Shown here one piece after another: positions 1-13,400 of a stretch of 64,000 nucleotides of DNA (the stretch's first letter is position 1; the number at the start of each line of letters is the position of its first letter). Both the position numbers and the translations under genes were made by a program. Source of the DNA: Nematostella vectensis (taxonomy: Eukaryota; Cnidaria; Anthozoa; Actiniaria; Edwardsiidae); the NCBI RefSeq assembly GCF_932526225.1, contig NC_064040.1:4461681-4525680 (forward strand), in the 5' to 3' direction. The notes beneath the pieces were generated by a model. It had not been told where the DNA came from. It saw only the letters and a program-made list of their open reading frames with translations, and made no database searches.

Positions 1-875
1 CATGCTGTGTAACCACCACCACCTGGTAAATGAGTAACTCAACCACATTTCGGAGTCAAATTATCCTATAGCCCGTGGTTTAACTGGTCAAGTCATGTTT
101 AGTTGGAAGGAAAGTCAGGGAATGGTATCTGCAAGATCATGAAAAGTACATGCTATGCTCGGATATGAGAGGGACTTGTATTTTGTTGACAATAGCTCAC
201 AAAATGTTCTCCCAAATCCCTTTTTTTTTTTTCAGAAAACCTTTTCAATCAAGATTGACGGGAAACTATTTTAACTCTTTAAGCTTTATTTTTAGCCATT
301 TCTGTATGCTGGTAGTGTTGCAGTCTGCCATGTGGTGGAAGCAAAGCTCATCTCAAAACAAGAAACAATTTTTGATAATGCTATTTGGTAGTTACTATAA
401 GTAGTAATGAAAATGATCTAAGTTTCACCAACTGAAATAAACCATTAAGGACATATAAACAGAAAGGTCAATAATTTATTAAACCAATTAACCGCCTAAC
501 CAGAAAATATAAATACAAACAAACGAGTCATTTTTCAAATATTGTATTTTTTTAAAGCCTTATATAGTCTAATATGGGACCATCAGAATGAGCCTGCTCT
601 TATTTAGGGTTATTTAAAAATATGAAAGTATGAGGTCCATCCCATTGCACGTCACAGGATTCTCAATGTTTGAAAATAAAACATTTCCAAATAACCGCAA
701 TCGAGCTGGCTAGAAGGTCAACTTTAAACAACTGAAATGTTGCTATTTGAAAATACACAAGTCTTTTGAGCTGTTACCCTTTCTTGACAACATTGTTAAT
801 TCAATGTTAAATAATTATGCCAAATATTTACATTATCTATACTTTAATTTTGTTTTATGCTCTTAATATTCTCCT
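1..875. other. Non-coding, AT-rich stretch
   Basis: I see no convincing coding exon. The short open frames have no recognisable domain and no matching splice sites. The segment nearest 875 is probably 3' UTR or downstream flank of the minus-strand RING gene. Confidence 0.5.
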
Positions 876-1864
876 TCAAAGGGAATTCAGTTTCCTTTGA
901 CTTGTCCGACGTGGCAATCTTTGACGTGTTTTGAGGTTTGCCTGTTCTAAGGACCTATCCCTTTGACGTCTAAGGTTGTATGCAGGGCGTGATTGTTGTT
1001 TCTTTTTATTGCTGGTAGTATGGACAGAGTGGTTTCTTCTTTTCCTTGGTGTTCTTGTGTTACTTTCGGAAAACGTACACTCCCTAAGGAAACCAATAGT
1101 AACAACATTAAGACTAAAATGAGAAGATAAGAGCAATAGATAAATCCTCAGAGGGTTTAATCCCTTAAAAATAAACTTTCATGTCAATTGGCTGCCAGAG
1201 AGACAGTCCTTTTTAAAGAATATCTTATTGTCTAAAGGAGCCCAGTGTTTGGGTGTGATTCTGATAAAGCTGACAGAAATCTTTGAAACCTTTGTTATGG
1301 TCCTGACAGGATTTTTGCTCCCTGAACATTGTAGAAAAAAAAACACAGAGAGAGAAAGTCAGAGAGAGCAGCTTTTTCACACTAGGGAGACCACTAAGGG
1401 ACCAGGGATATCACAAACGCGAAACTCAATTTAAGTATACACATATTTTTTACTTTAACTGTGGCACTTTAAATTTGCACGAAAATATATAAATGCACTC
1501 ACTTTGAATGGGTGTCTAGCTCCCATTCCCACATCTCAGCCCCACAGCCAGCATTCAAGCATTTCCTTACTCCAAGTTGAACCTGAATAGCAATATTATC
1601 CTCTGGAATACTCGGTCTAAAGCACGGGAACGCATCCATTGTTTGACAAGTCGGACATTTTTCCAAACCTTCTCGTCTCTCACCGTTCGAGTCATAAAGA
1701 CATGCTTCACAAAGTCTGTGCTGGCAACTCCCGTAAACCATTCGCAGTCTAGGTGACCAACATATCAAACAGTTAAACCTTTGCTCAAAAGAACAACATC
1801 TAGTAGGAGAAAGCAGTACATTTGGTGATTTTGTAGCATGTGCTTTTTTACGACCGTCCGCCAT
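876..1864 (-). CDS. RING finger / TRAF-type zinc finger protein, putative E3 ubiquitin ligase
   Basis: Two coding exons, 1864-1503 and 1083-876, joined AA|G across a 419-bp intron (donor GTGAGT, acceptor TTCCTTAG), give 189 aa. A C3HC4 RING is visible: CLIC, then CQH with CEAC, then CPTC, at about residues 30-75. A TRAF-type finger follows (C-x4-C, then H-x3-C). Its last cysteine is encoded only by exon 2, so the domain independently supports the splice. The tail of about 60 residues is very basic (runs of R, K and Q) and may bind nucleic acid or act as a nuclear signal. I chose the second in-frame ATG (1864) because it has A at -3 and G at +4; the upstream ATG at 1873 has a poor context. RING proteins with TRAF fingers usually transfer ubiquitin; substrate and location are unknown. 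It lies head-to-head with the SLC25 gene, 398 bp away. Confidence 0.82.
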
Positions 1865-2262
1865 TTTTTGCATTTATTGTTACACATATTCCCGCGTCTC
1901 GCTTTATGATAATCGTTACCTCAATTCTGATTGGCTAGACACAAACAAATGCGCTCCTGATTGGCTACCTCCTTGGTGATAGACAAAACAGATCGAAAAA
2001 TTTCTTTCTAAGGGAGGTAGAGGATCGGCTTTGGATACGGACGGGAGGGACGAGGTTTACTGATTTCGAAATTCTTATATAGGGGAAGAAATTACCTCCC
2101 CAAAAAGCTCCTATTTTTACACATATACATAATTATGAAAATCATCACCGTTTTGGAAAATAATCAATTTGTAATCGATGCATCATGGACCCCTGAATTT
2201 CTTTTAATTTTGTGATCACGTGACTGTGCCACCAAAAACAGACACGAGAGCCGGGAGACAAA
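1865..2262. promoter_or_regulatory. Bidirectional promoter region between RING gene and SLC25 gene
   Basis: This 398-bp space separates two divergent start codons, so it probably holds both promoters. No clear TATA box is placed for either gene. The assignment rests on the gene arrangement. Confidence 0.5.
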
Positions 2263-5200
2263 ATGGCGTCCGGCGACGTCGAAGACATCATTCCTCCCTC
2301 GTATCCCGGCGAATCCTTTCTCTATCGCTCTCTCAAAAACACGATCTCTGGTACAGCGGGTGGGATCTCTGTTTGCTTGGTAGGACATCCTTTCGACACT
2401 TTAAAAGTCCGTCTGCAAACCCAGCCAGTCGACAGGCCGGTGTACAAGGGACTTGTCGACTGCTTCGTGAAAACTTTGAAATGGGAAGGCATTGGAGGGC
2501 TTTATAAAGGTGTAGGTAGGTTTGATTTTGCCACTTTAAAACAACCTATCTAAGTATCTACTTAAAAAAAGCTATATGCCTTGTTCAAGGAGCTTTGGCT
2601 GCATATTTTAAGTACTAGTGTGTAAGACGATATGGTGTTGCTATAATAAAGTTATGGCCTGATAAAATGCATCTTGACCTTACCCATGTAGCGATTAATT
2701 TTGAGTGTTCTGCTAGATCTTGAATGTATGAAAAACATAGGTGCGTGAAAAAAGTGTTTTAGTGTTTGTCAGTCAATTTTTTTTCATTTTAGCCAATCCT
2801 GTTTGTCAATCATAATCAGCTGCATGTTCTATATTTGTGTTAATGTTTCAAATAATATAGAGTAGTCAAAATCATAGCGCCAGGCCACCAGGTCGCAGGG
2901 TTGCCGGGTCACAGGGTCACCAGAAACTTGAAAAGTGATGGGGGTGCCGAATGAATGGTATACGTGGCAAATATTTGAAAAAAAATTCTCCTTCTTTTTG
3001 ACTAGGCTCGGTTTCCAGCCGTTGTGGTGTCGTTTTCTGACTAAGTCCTCCCTTGGAACCGAGCCTACTCTCTAACAAGCTCTCCATTATTTTTGCCAAT
3101 ACAACATATAGCATGGTCATTTTGACTAGTACGCACCTTCATGAATAAGGGAAAGTTCATTTATTATCCCAAGGGGGGGGGGGCTGTGGATTTTGATAAA
3201 AGTAATGGATAAAATTAGTTGACCCCCCTTCAGGAGGAACAAAATTTTCCATGCTCCCCCCCCCCCCCTTACGCTTCCCCCATATTTTTGGTGCCCCGCC
3301 TCCCGAAAATCGAAGAAAGAAGGAGCAAAGAAAGGAACAGCCATTACAACGTTAAACAAACATGATGAAGAGATTAGCTGCAAGCTGGACAGAAAGTGGA
3401 GGGGAAGAAATTGGCTAAAACATTAATTCAGAAAAAGTGAAGGCACTAAATTTCTCAAAGATGCGACTAACTCCAGGTTGCAACCTGATAATGGTTGATG
3501 CTATAGATGACGTAAAAGGAGCAAAAAGGCTTTTTGATCTTCTGTAAGAAAAGCGCAGCATGAGAAGAAAAAAAAAGAGAGCGAGGAAGACAGCGAATCA
3601 GTTATGAGCGAGGATTTTGATGATGGAGAATAAGTGCTTATAGCATTAAAATGTTTTGTTTATATTTTAGATATGGAACATAAGCACTTTATAATATTAT
3701 ATAGCAGAAATCATAAAAGATGTATTTAGGGTGTATACAGGTTTGCATTGCATAGATAAAATGTGGCTTAAAGCCGCATTGTCACCAGTTTACTTCCGGT
3801 CGATTACCTAACAATCTCCGATGATTTTTAACGGAAAAAGCGAAAAATATTTCAAAATATTGAAAGCAGTGTGTCTATTGAAAGTTTCTTTAAGGATGTG
3901 ATTGATAATTTAGAGCGGATGGCCTGTTTAATATCTCGGATTTTTATAGATTCTTTTTTCTTTTAGCAGTTGAGGTTTCTGTCGGACCTCCGGAACTAAA
4001 CTGGTGACAATGCGGCTTTAATACGTATTCTGGACTCCTGGATTGTGCATACCATAAATAACTGCCCCCAAACCGAGACAAGTTAAACAAAGAAGTCTGA
4101 TTAGACACTTCATCAAATTATATAGTAGAGGCAACACCCAAAGGAATCAGTGACCCTCCCTTCTAAAATCCAAACATTTTTTACACCCCCCTTTAGACCT
4201 AAAAAATTTCTCAAGGCCCCCCTGCAGTATCCTCACGACCCCCCCCTCCTCTGGATAAGCTCCAAAACTGTTTCTCTTTCTTCAAATAAAACAATTCTCA
4301 AATATGGGAAAAGGCCCACTTGATAAACGTATATAACAGATAAATCCTGAACACTGCAGAAAATCCACTTTGCAATTAGGAAAATTAGGTCTAATTTTTT
4401 GGATGTCACCCCCACCCCCACCCCCCAAGAAAATTCCAGGGTACAGGCCTGTTAAATGCCATATTTGAGAGTCTGCTTTAATAAATTAAACAATTTTTTA
4501 GATGATTTAGTGAAACAACAGCCATTGAATAATGAGGTTATCGCAGTTTTTAATTCTGAATTCCAGGTTCACCTATTGTGGGGCAGATGTTTTTCAGAGC
4601 AACACTGTTTGGATCATATTTTCAGGTATAAATTCTAGCTAAATATTTTGTCTAGCAGAATGAGTGACATGCAAAAACACCCTCTTTTCCTGTGATATAG
4701 TTTACAGCTTCATTTGCTGGCAAGGAGCGTGAGGGCCAACGCCTAACACTCCCTGAGTACTACGCATGCGGTGCAGGAACAGGGCTTGTTGTAGCATTCA
4801 TTGAGGGACCTATTGACTTGGTAAGTAAACATTTTTTTTCTATTTATTACAATAAAAAAAAAGAAACACCACAAAAAAAATTATGAGACCCTCTGGCCAC
4901 CCAAGATAGTGGTTCAGGTGACTAGAAGAAAAGGGTCTGTGAATATCCTTAAGCATTTTTCAGCCGTTCAGTCGATCAGTAATTCAGTAACTGGACCCTC
5001 TACTCTCAGGCTTGTACTGAGGGGGGAAGGGTTCAAGGCATATGCCTGCAGCCCCACAAAAGCACAAGTCTTGTCTTGATCCACATTAAAAAACTGTAAG
5101 GACTTTATATGGATTTTCTTACTATTTTCTGTTTTTTTTTTGTTTTTTTTTTTAATGGAAATGCTTGACTCATTGTTTGCTTTGTTTCATAGTTCAAGTC

Positions 5201-7125
5201 TAAGATGCAGGTTCAGATTATCAGGGCCCAGTCTGGGGCTCCCATACAGTACAGGAATGTGTTCCATGCAGGCTATACCATAGCCCAGACTTATGGCATC
5301 AGAGGTTGCTATCAGGGGCTATCAGCTACACTTGTAAGAAACATCCCGGCTAATGGATTCTTCTTTGGTAAGAATATACTAATTACAGATTGTTAGAGAC
5401 ATTTAGATCCAATGACCAGTTCCAGATCCATGAACAGTTACTGTCAGGATCCATATTTTGCAGGTAGTAATGAACACAATCACCCACTGATCCCCCATGA
5501 AGAAACATTCACTTCGTGAGATCTCTCTGCCCACCACTTATATCAATGTTTGGGATGGTGTGAAGAGGATCTCAAAATTCCCAATAATTAGCTTGTGATT
5601 GACATGATGTTAACCCATTGACTCCTGGCTATTTTTGAGCTGAATTTACAAAAAAACAGACTGAAAACAGATACCTCCCCCCTATTCTGAGATTTATACA
5701 GCCCGTCAAAGTCAAACACAGCTGCACCTAGTCAGTGGTATCCAAGCTTTCCAACAGTGCTTTGCGGTCCCCACTTTTAATCCCTCGTCGTTGTGCTTAA
5801 GGAAGCACAAATTGATGGTTGCTTGTATTTTTCATCAAAAATACAGCTATGAGCATATTAGGAGAGTGTCTCAGGACATCATGAAGTCTATTGGGGCATA
5901 ATTGAGTGCTTTGCTTATGGATATTTACAAGCAAAGGTGGATTCATGATGATTTTTCTTGTTTGGCTTTGCCTGGATGAGAAAAAAATTTTCTAATGAAT
6001 CACCACAGCTTTCCTAAATGCTGTATTTTCTGAAAAACCTCTCTCTCCCTTGTGTGGTATTTTGAACGTTTTATTGAGAGGGGTGATTATGCTTTTCTTT
6101 CCTTGTTCCATTTGAAATTTGTCAAAGAACCTGTGCATATCTTTAAGACCATTTATCCCTTAGACTGTGCCTGAGTATCTTCATCTTGTTGTGTTTATTT
6201 TGAATTTATGAATTTTTTTGGGTTGTGGGTACTTCTCAAAGCCGGTACAGGCCGGTTGAGGGGTCAATGTGTTAATATAGCTTTGATTGAAGTTATTTTC
6301 ACACCATGTGACCACCTCTGCAAAAACGAATTTCTCTGACTTGTTTAGAAATAGTTTTAAAAGTTGTGTGAGTATGACGTTTGAATTACGCACAGGCACA
6401 TACGCAGGGTGCTGAGAGGGGGGGGTGACGATTGTTCATTTACAAATGCCCCCCCCCTTTTTGGGAGCCAGGGGTCTGCTGGGTATGTAGCTGCCTAGCT
6501 CAGAGTGCACCTGAACCAAAATGTAGCTATAACTACTGTCTCTGTTGTGATTATCTTTTTTGGAGCATCGTTTTTGGTTGGCTTAAACCAAAAATCTGTT
6601 TATTCACCTTGCATGGCAATGCTGTTTTGTTTTATTTTGAGAAATGCTAAACTCAATATAAGCTGTTTTTATTGTAGGTACTTTAATGTGTATCTCATTT
6701 CTATTTTATAGGTTTTATAGCACATGAAAATATGTACAGTATCAGTAATGTCATGAAAACTGACCTGATGAGTTAATTTATTTGCAGGTTTCTATGAGTT
6801 CACCAAGAATCTACTAACGCCGGAGGGCGGTACAGTGAATGATGTATCCCCTCTTGGCCTGCTGACATCAGGCGCAATGGGCGGGTTCTTCTACTGGTTT
6901 TTGACTTACCCCACAGACCTGGTCAAGTCTTCCATGATGGCGGACCACTCAGACAAAGCCCTGAGGAAGTACCATGGCTACATAGATTGTGCCAGGAAGC
7001 TATACACAAATGAAGGCGGATGGAGGAGGTTTTACCGTGGGTTTACGCCGTGCTTGTTGAGGTCAATGCCAGCAAATGCTGCCATGTTTTTCACTGTTGA
7101 AACCCTTAGAAAATATTTCCCATAG
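2263..7125 (+). CDS. Mitochondrial carrier protein, SLC25 family
   Basis: Five coding exons (2263-2515, 4567-4625, 4701-4820, 5193-5367, 6788-7125) join in phase to 945 bp, 314 aa, the normal carrier length. The three carrier signatures are present: PFDTLK (residues 43-48), PIDLFK (141-146) and PTDLVK (244-249), one per ~100-aa two-helix repeat. The residues after the first motif (VRLQTQP) and the GSPIVGQ stretch resemble the carnitine/acylcarnitine and basic amino acid branch of SLC25. The expected role is solute exchange across the inner mitochondrial membrane; the substrate cannot be named from this. The start ATGGCGTCC has A at -3 and G at +4. Introns 1 and 4 carry transposon remnants. 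Confidence is high for family and exon structure, low for substrate. Confidence 0.93.
3768..4021. mobile_element. TTAA-flanked MITE, copy 1 (family I)
   Basis: A 246-bp element (3772-4017) lies between direct TTAA copies at 3768-3771 and 4018-4021. Its ends are inverted repeats of about 30 bp: AGCCGCATTGTCACCAGTTT at the left and its near-perfect complement at the right. It has no coding capacity. It sits in intron 1 of the SLC25 gene. Two more copies occur at 41189 and 55808. TTAA duplication is typical of piggyBac-type transposition; the autonomous parent is not in the window. Confidence 0.85.
5610..6275 (+). mobile_element. TTAA-ended non-autonomous element, shorter copy (family II)
   Basis: The left end reads TTAACCCATTGACTCC and the right end is the inverted GGGGTCAATGTGTTAA, giving a 666-bp element in SLC25 intron 4. 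The reverse complement of most of it recurs at 59032-60040, where an extra ~300 bp lies in the middle. TTAACCC ends resemble piggyBac-class termini. No transposase is encoded. Confidence 0.75.
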
Positions 7126-7716
7126 CCCTTTATCTCAGTTAATACTTACTTGAAATGGAAGCGGACAATTTCTAAATGTGTATACTTACTTCATTCTGCT
7201 AGAATTCTTATATAGAGTGTGTAAAGACATAATTGATAAGGGTAAAGTAATAAGACTTTTGTACCTTATTTCAATTTACTAGGTAGGGGAAGGGTAGGCA
7301 TGGTATCTTTAACAATTATAGAAACTGCAGAATATATAGAAACAAAATAATAGAAATATGGCTTGATGGATATATTAAATCAAGCATATGGTATTTTTCA
7401 ATTCATATAGCAAAAATTATATTGTTAAAAAAATTCATTATATTCAAATCATGTATTATATTTTCTAATTTGTGAATACATCACCTTTCCATGTTGCACT
7501 GTAGTTTCTGAGTTATAGCCAAAATGTAACCCCATCGTACAATACTACTGAACACTAAGGCGCCGGAAGCACCTCATCTCTAAGGGTGAGGAAATATCCA
7601 AATGTCCCGTTATACAAGGATTGAATGGCTCTTCTCGGTGTTTCCTAAATGGTCATAAACTGCGCGGAAAACCCATGATAATAGCAAACGTTAGCATCCA
7701 GACCTCTTTTTTTAAG
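7126..7716. other. 3' flank of the SLC25 gene
   Basis: AT-rich sequence that probably contains the SLC25 3' UTR. I see no other gene or repeat structure here. Confidence 0.45.
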
Positions 7717-7753
7717 ATGGCGGCCAGCAAGATCGTGGTAAACACGAATTTCT
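7717..7753 (+). CDS. Possible first coding exon of an unidentified gene
   Basis: AAGATGGCGGCC is a strong start context and also matches the YY1-type motif common at animal transcription starts. It opens a 12-codon frame (MAASKIVVNTNF) that runs into a consensus donor, CT|GTAAGT, at 7754. I could not find a following exon in the right phase, so product and extent are unknown. It may be a gene overlapping the minus-strand gene next door, or chance. Confidence 0.25.
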
Positions 7754-7981
7754 GTAAGTAAACAATTTCTCGACTAACACTGCTAGGGAAAAATAAAATC
7801 GATTGGAGTTCACTTCGAAATATAATGAAGATGATAAGGGATTGTCCTAGCAAGCCCCCCCAAAAACGACTCTTATCACCAAAACACATTGTTGCATCGC
7901 TTTGATGGTATGTTTGTGTTTATTTGTATACAACTTCTCATCTCGCTTGGGTGGTATGTTTTCGGTTCGGATACAGCTCCC

Positions 7982-9328
7982 CTAAATACCCTCTCGCGGC
8001 CACCTAAGCTGCTTCACTATGTCCTTTTTTCCCGCGCGTCTGATTGCGGGTTTCGGGTGGTCAGCCTCGTATTGAAGCCTCCAGCCAATTATCTGGCTGT
8101 TTGTCTTCGGATATGTCATTGACGTCACTTCCGGCTTGGCCTCTGACGTAGTTTTTGTCACTGCTTCCGTGGCGTCATCTTTTTTGTCGCCAATGTGCAA
8201 AGTCCGCTGCTGAAGCTGTTAAAAAGAACACCTTGTGGATTAAATTCAAAAAGGTAACCTCTGCTTATAGTTTTTTTCTCTGAATGTGCAGAGTGAACTC
8301 ATCCTCTTAAAAAGCTGGTTGCTGAACAGACCTCTTAAAAGCTGGTTCGTAGAAGACTATGCAAACGTTTACTTTTGTACTTTTTGGCGCCGACATAATT
8401 AATGTTGTCGACGGTGAAGACCACCCAAGTGGAAGTCACGCTTGGACGTCACGCTTGCTACATCAGCTACAGTAACTGCTCTACATCGCACTTTTACGGA
8501 GAGAAATATAAACTGGACTCGAATTAACCGGAATAAGACCAGAATAAAATCAAATCATCCGAAAGAATGGGTTTTTTTTTCTTTTAAAATCTGCATTAGT
8601 TTTTGGGCCAGTTTCTGATCTGTTCAAAAAAAAAAAAAGAAAGAAACAAAATATTCCTACCTAGCTGCTATTATTTATTCCTACCTAGCTGCTATTTATA
8701 CGAACAAACCCATATTTGTTCCCGTATTTTTTATTCAGTTGTATTAAACTATGTGTATGTGTAGGATCGCCTTTTGAAGATTTCACGCTAGTGTTGACTG
8801 AAATAGAAATTTAGCCTAAATTTGCTTAAGATCGCTAAAAACGCTGTAAAAAAATTTTTGACGTATTTCCAGCTGTACTAATTTATATATGCAGAAAATA
8901 GGCAATTTGTTTTGTTACTAACAATTACCCCTTTTGCTATAAGTTTCTGTTTAGTATCTGATTAGTTTCTGATTAGCATGTGTTTATTATCTAAGAAATT
9001 TTAGTATCCAAGATCACCGCGGTTGCGTGTGCTTCTCATGTCTGCCTGCAAGTTTCGTCCGATTCGCTTGACCCTCGAACCTATCAGACGACGAGTAAAG
9101 TATTTTACCTGCTCGTACTCTTGCGCGAGGAAGCCCCACTTGTCCGGCCACCGGCGCTGTGCGAACAGTTCCATTTTGACATGGTCCTTCCTAAGAACAA
9201 CCACGGCAGCAAAGATAGCAAAAATCGAGAGAAAGTGGGGGAGAGATACCGTAAGACAAAATGCTTTAAGAAATGGTAAACGATCGCTCCCACTTCCAGA
9301 TTGAAGAAGAACAATCACGTCGCGCCAT
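7982..9328 (-). CDS. Small cilium-type protein resembling C20orf85/CIMIP1
   Basis: Three exons, 9328-9294, 9190-9109 and 8209-7982, join in phase to 114 codons. Exon 1 starts at ATGGCGCGA with an AAA context. The N-terminus contains SIWKKDHVKMELFAQ followed by RRWPDKWGFLAQEYEQ; the C-terminus has IIGWRLQYE and ends QLRWPREGI. From memory, C20orf85 (CIMIP1, a ciliary microtubule inner protein) has the same order: an IWK start, a WPxxWGFL motif, a GWRS motif and a final WPxxG. The role would be in the lumen of axonemal doublets. The weak point is the exon 1 donor (GTGGGA). Exon 3 could also begin at 8215, adding two residues. The middle is acidic and threonine-rich with no domain. Confidence 0.6.
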
Positions 9329-10426
9329 TTTACTGCTCATAGCAAAGTCACACAAATTTACAGGCTAATTCAAGCAGGTCTGCTGAGACAATTTCAACCA
9401 TATGTCGTGTCAAGTATCAGGCCTTCATTTTGATGTTATCTTGCTGTCGACGGTTGTGTTTTCAAAAATAAACGTGGAGTTACGCTCCACGGTTTAAGCT
9501 GCTAATTGCAACGGGCATGATATCGCAGAATAGGGGGATTGCTTGGGGTAATAATTCGATAGCCCTTTTATAATCACGATCGCCTTCATTCACTGTCTGT
9601 ACGATCGCCTTCATTCACTGAATTTCGCTACAGGCACTTACCATATCTCATCCTTGTGGACGAAGTTACACGTTTTTATTTTTCCGCCACCACCAGACAT
9701 TGAAAACGTCTAGTGGATGTCCTACAGTGCTTTGCGAGGTTTTCAAATAAAATGAAACGTCATAATTCATTATCAATACAAATTAAATTCCATGGAATTG
9801 CGCAACCAGTTCGCGTGGTTTTAAAAGTTGTTAGGAAACGCTAGAATATTAATAACATTCCACAAAATTGCGCAATCAACTCGCATGGGAATCATTAGGA
9901 AAGACTGGTGGGTAACCCGATTCCTGATTGGCGATCAGCTAACGGCTGCTAGAGGTTTATGTGCAAAAACAATAAAACCTCTCGAGAATCATTCACAACT
10001 AAGAAATGGTGCGCGCGCAGAAAACACAGGCAAAACGTGCGTGCACCACAGGTAGACCGAGCCGTGTAAAAGCGCCCAGTTACTGAACTAACACTGTATG
10101 CATGCGAACTAACATATAACACACTGTATACATGTTTACTTCTCGTTTATTTTAAAAGCTGAACCGCTTACAATTTTTTTTGTTCGTTCAAACTATTAAT
10201 TAATAAATATCTGTATATTTGTAAATAGATCTATCAATTTGGAAAACTCCTCACACCAAAACAGAGGATATCAAGCTGTTTGTTGGACAAAATATTCAGC
10301 CAAAGCTGAATGGCGTCTGACGCCAAAGTTCGATAAGAAGAAGATCAGCTACAGAACGAAGAGGGCTACATCTTGACGTTAGAGGGGCTACCATATCCGG
10401 CGGATCTCACACGGATCAATGTTCGA
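9329..10426. other. Intergenic stretch with no recognised gene
   Basis: This separates the small cilium-type gene from the end of BRF1. Short open frames have no domain or splice support. It holds the likely promoter of the 9328 gene and the BRF1 3' UTR. Confidence 0.45.
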
Positions 10427-13400
10427 TCAATATTCTTCTTCATACTCGCCATACTCGTCTTCCAAACCTGACGAAAGAGATATGTCAGTTTCCAGTTCTA
10501 CTTTCAATTTTCTTAACCCTAGCCCCACTTACTGTCACACATCCTCCGGTATCTCACACTTACCGTCACACATCCTCCGGTATCTCACACTTACCGTCAC
10601 ACATCCGCCGGTATCTCACACTTACCGTCACACATCCGCCGGTATCTCACACTTACCGTCACACATCCTCCGGTATCTCACACTTACTGTCACACATCCT
10701 CCGGTATCTCACACTTACTGTCACACATCCTCCGGTATCTCACACTTACTGTCACACATCCTCCGGTATCTCACACTTACTGTCACACATCCTCCGGTAT
10801 CTCACACTTACTGTCACACATCCTCCGGTATCTCACACTTACTGTCACACATCCTCCGGTATCTCACACTTACTGTCACACATCCTCCGGTATCTCACAC
10901 TTACTGTCACACATCCTCCGGTATCTCACACTTACTGTCACACATCCTCCGGTATCTCACACTTACTGTCACACATCCTCCGGTATCTCACACTTACCGT
11001 CACACATCCTCCGGTATCTCACACTTACCGTCACACATCCGCCGGTATCTCACACTTACCGTCACACATCATTTTACAGGTATCCCACACTTACTGTCAC
11101 ACATCCTCCGGTATCTCACACTTACTGTCACACATCCTCCGGTATCTCACACTTACTGTCACACATCCTCCGGTATCTCACACTTACCGTCACACATCCG
11201 CCGGTATCTCACACTTACCGTCACAAATCCGCCGGTATCCGACACTTACCGTCACACATCATTTTACAGGTATCCCACACTTACTGTCACACATCCTCCG
11301 GTATCTCACACTTACCGTCACACATCCGCCGGTATCTCACACTTACCGTCACACATCCTGCGGTATCTCACACTTACCGTCACACATCCGCCGGTATCTC
11401 ACACTTACTGTCACACATCCTCCGGTATCTCACACTTACCGTCACAAATCCTCCGGTATCTCAAACTTACCATCACACATCCGCCGGTATCTCACACTTA
11501 CCATCACACATCCGCCGGTATCTCACACTTACCGTCACACATCCGCCGGTATCTCACACTTACCGTGACACATCATTTTACAGGTATCCCACATTTACCG
11601 TCACACATCCGCCGGTATCCCACACTTACCGTCACAAATCCGCCGGTATCCCACACTTACCGTCACACATCATTTTACAGGTATCCCACATTTACCGTCA
11701 CACATCCGCCGGTATCTCACACTTACCGTCACAAATCCGCCGGTATCCGACACTTACCGTCACACATCATTTTACAGGTATCCCACATTTACCGTCACAC
11801 ATCCGCCGGTATCCCACACTTACCGTCACAAATCCGCCGGTATCCGACACTTACCGTCACACATCATTTTACAGGTATCCCACATTTACCGTCACACATC
11901 CGCCGGTATCTCACACTTACCGTCACAAATCCGCCGGTATCCGACACTTACAGTCACACATCATTTTACAGGTATCCCACACTCACCGTCACACATCCGC
12001 CGGTATCTCACACTTACCGTCACAAATCCGCCGGTATCCGACACTTACCGCCACACATCATTTTACAGGTATCCCACACTTACCGTCACACATCCGCCGG
12101 TATCTCACACTTACCGTCACACATCATTATACAGGTATCCCACACTTACCGTCACACATCCGCCGGTATCTCACACTTACCGTCACAAATCCACCGGTAT
12201 CCGACACTTACCGCCACACATCATTTTACAGGTATCCCACACTTACCGTCACAAATCCGCCGGCATCCCACACTTACCGTCACAAATCCACCGGTATCTC
12301 ACAGTTACCGTCACACCTCCGCCGGTATCTCACACTTACCGTCACACATCCGCCGGTATCCGACACTTACCGTCACACGTCATTTTACAGGTATCCCACA
12401 CTTACCGTCACAAATCCACCGGTATCTCACACTTACCGTCACACATCCGCCGGTATCTCACACTTACCGTCACACATCCGCCAGTATCCGACACTTACCG
12501 TCACAAATCCACCGGTATCTCACACTTACCGTCACACATCCGCCGGTATCTCACACTTACCGTCACAAATCCGCCGGCATCCCACACTTACCGTCACAAA
12601 TCCACCGGTATCTCACACTTACCGTCACACATCCGCCGGTATCTCACACTTACCGTCACACATCCGCCGGTATCCGACACTTACCGTCACACATCATTTT
12701 ACAGGTATCCCACACTTACCGTCACACATCCGCCGGTATCTCACACTTACAGTCACAAATCCGCCGGTATCCGACACTTACCACCACACATCATTTTACA
12801 GGTATCCCACACTTTCCGTCACAAATCCACCGGTATCTCACACTTACCGTCACACATCCGCCGGTATCTCACACTTACCGTCACAAATCCACCGGTATCC
12901 GACACTTACCGTCACACATCATTTTACAGGTATCCCACACTTACCGTCATTATAGATATGGGCCATGAGCTGAGCTGCGCTCACGTGACTCCCCTCCTCC
13001 TCCTCCTCCTCGTCATAGTAATCTTCGGCCAGTGGCTCCTCGGCTCCAGGTCTCTCCCTATTCTCGTATTCCACAGGCCCTGTCTCGACCACAACCTCAA
13101 CAGGGGCTGCCTGTGGTGCCTCGGCTTCTGGACTGGGGTCTGGTCTAGCGACCTCCTTAATAAAATCTTTGAAATTGGATGGAGTTATAGAAATCTGAAG
13201 TAAAAGTAAGGCGAGGGGTTAGTTCTCAGTTCCTCGTCTACATACATCTCCCATACACCTTTTTGTAATACGAACAATGGCCTGGTTAAGTAGTTAGTAG
13301 GTAACAAAGAGAAAGTGAAGTGGGTCTAACCTTGATGAAGGAAAAGAGAAAGTGATGATGAATGTCTATTTTTTTGTATTGTGTTTTTGTCGTTCACAGT

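Noticed and set aside
10419..12968. 849-codon plus-strand open frame with [21 protein letters not shown] repeats
   Set aside because: It is the 31-bp intronic array read on the strand opposite BRF1. Three units make 93 nt, so an open unit stays open in all frames. No domain or splice support.
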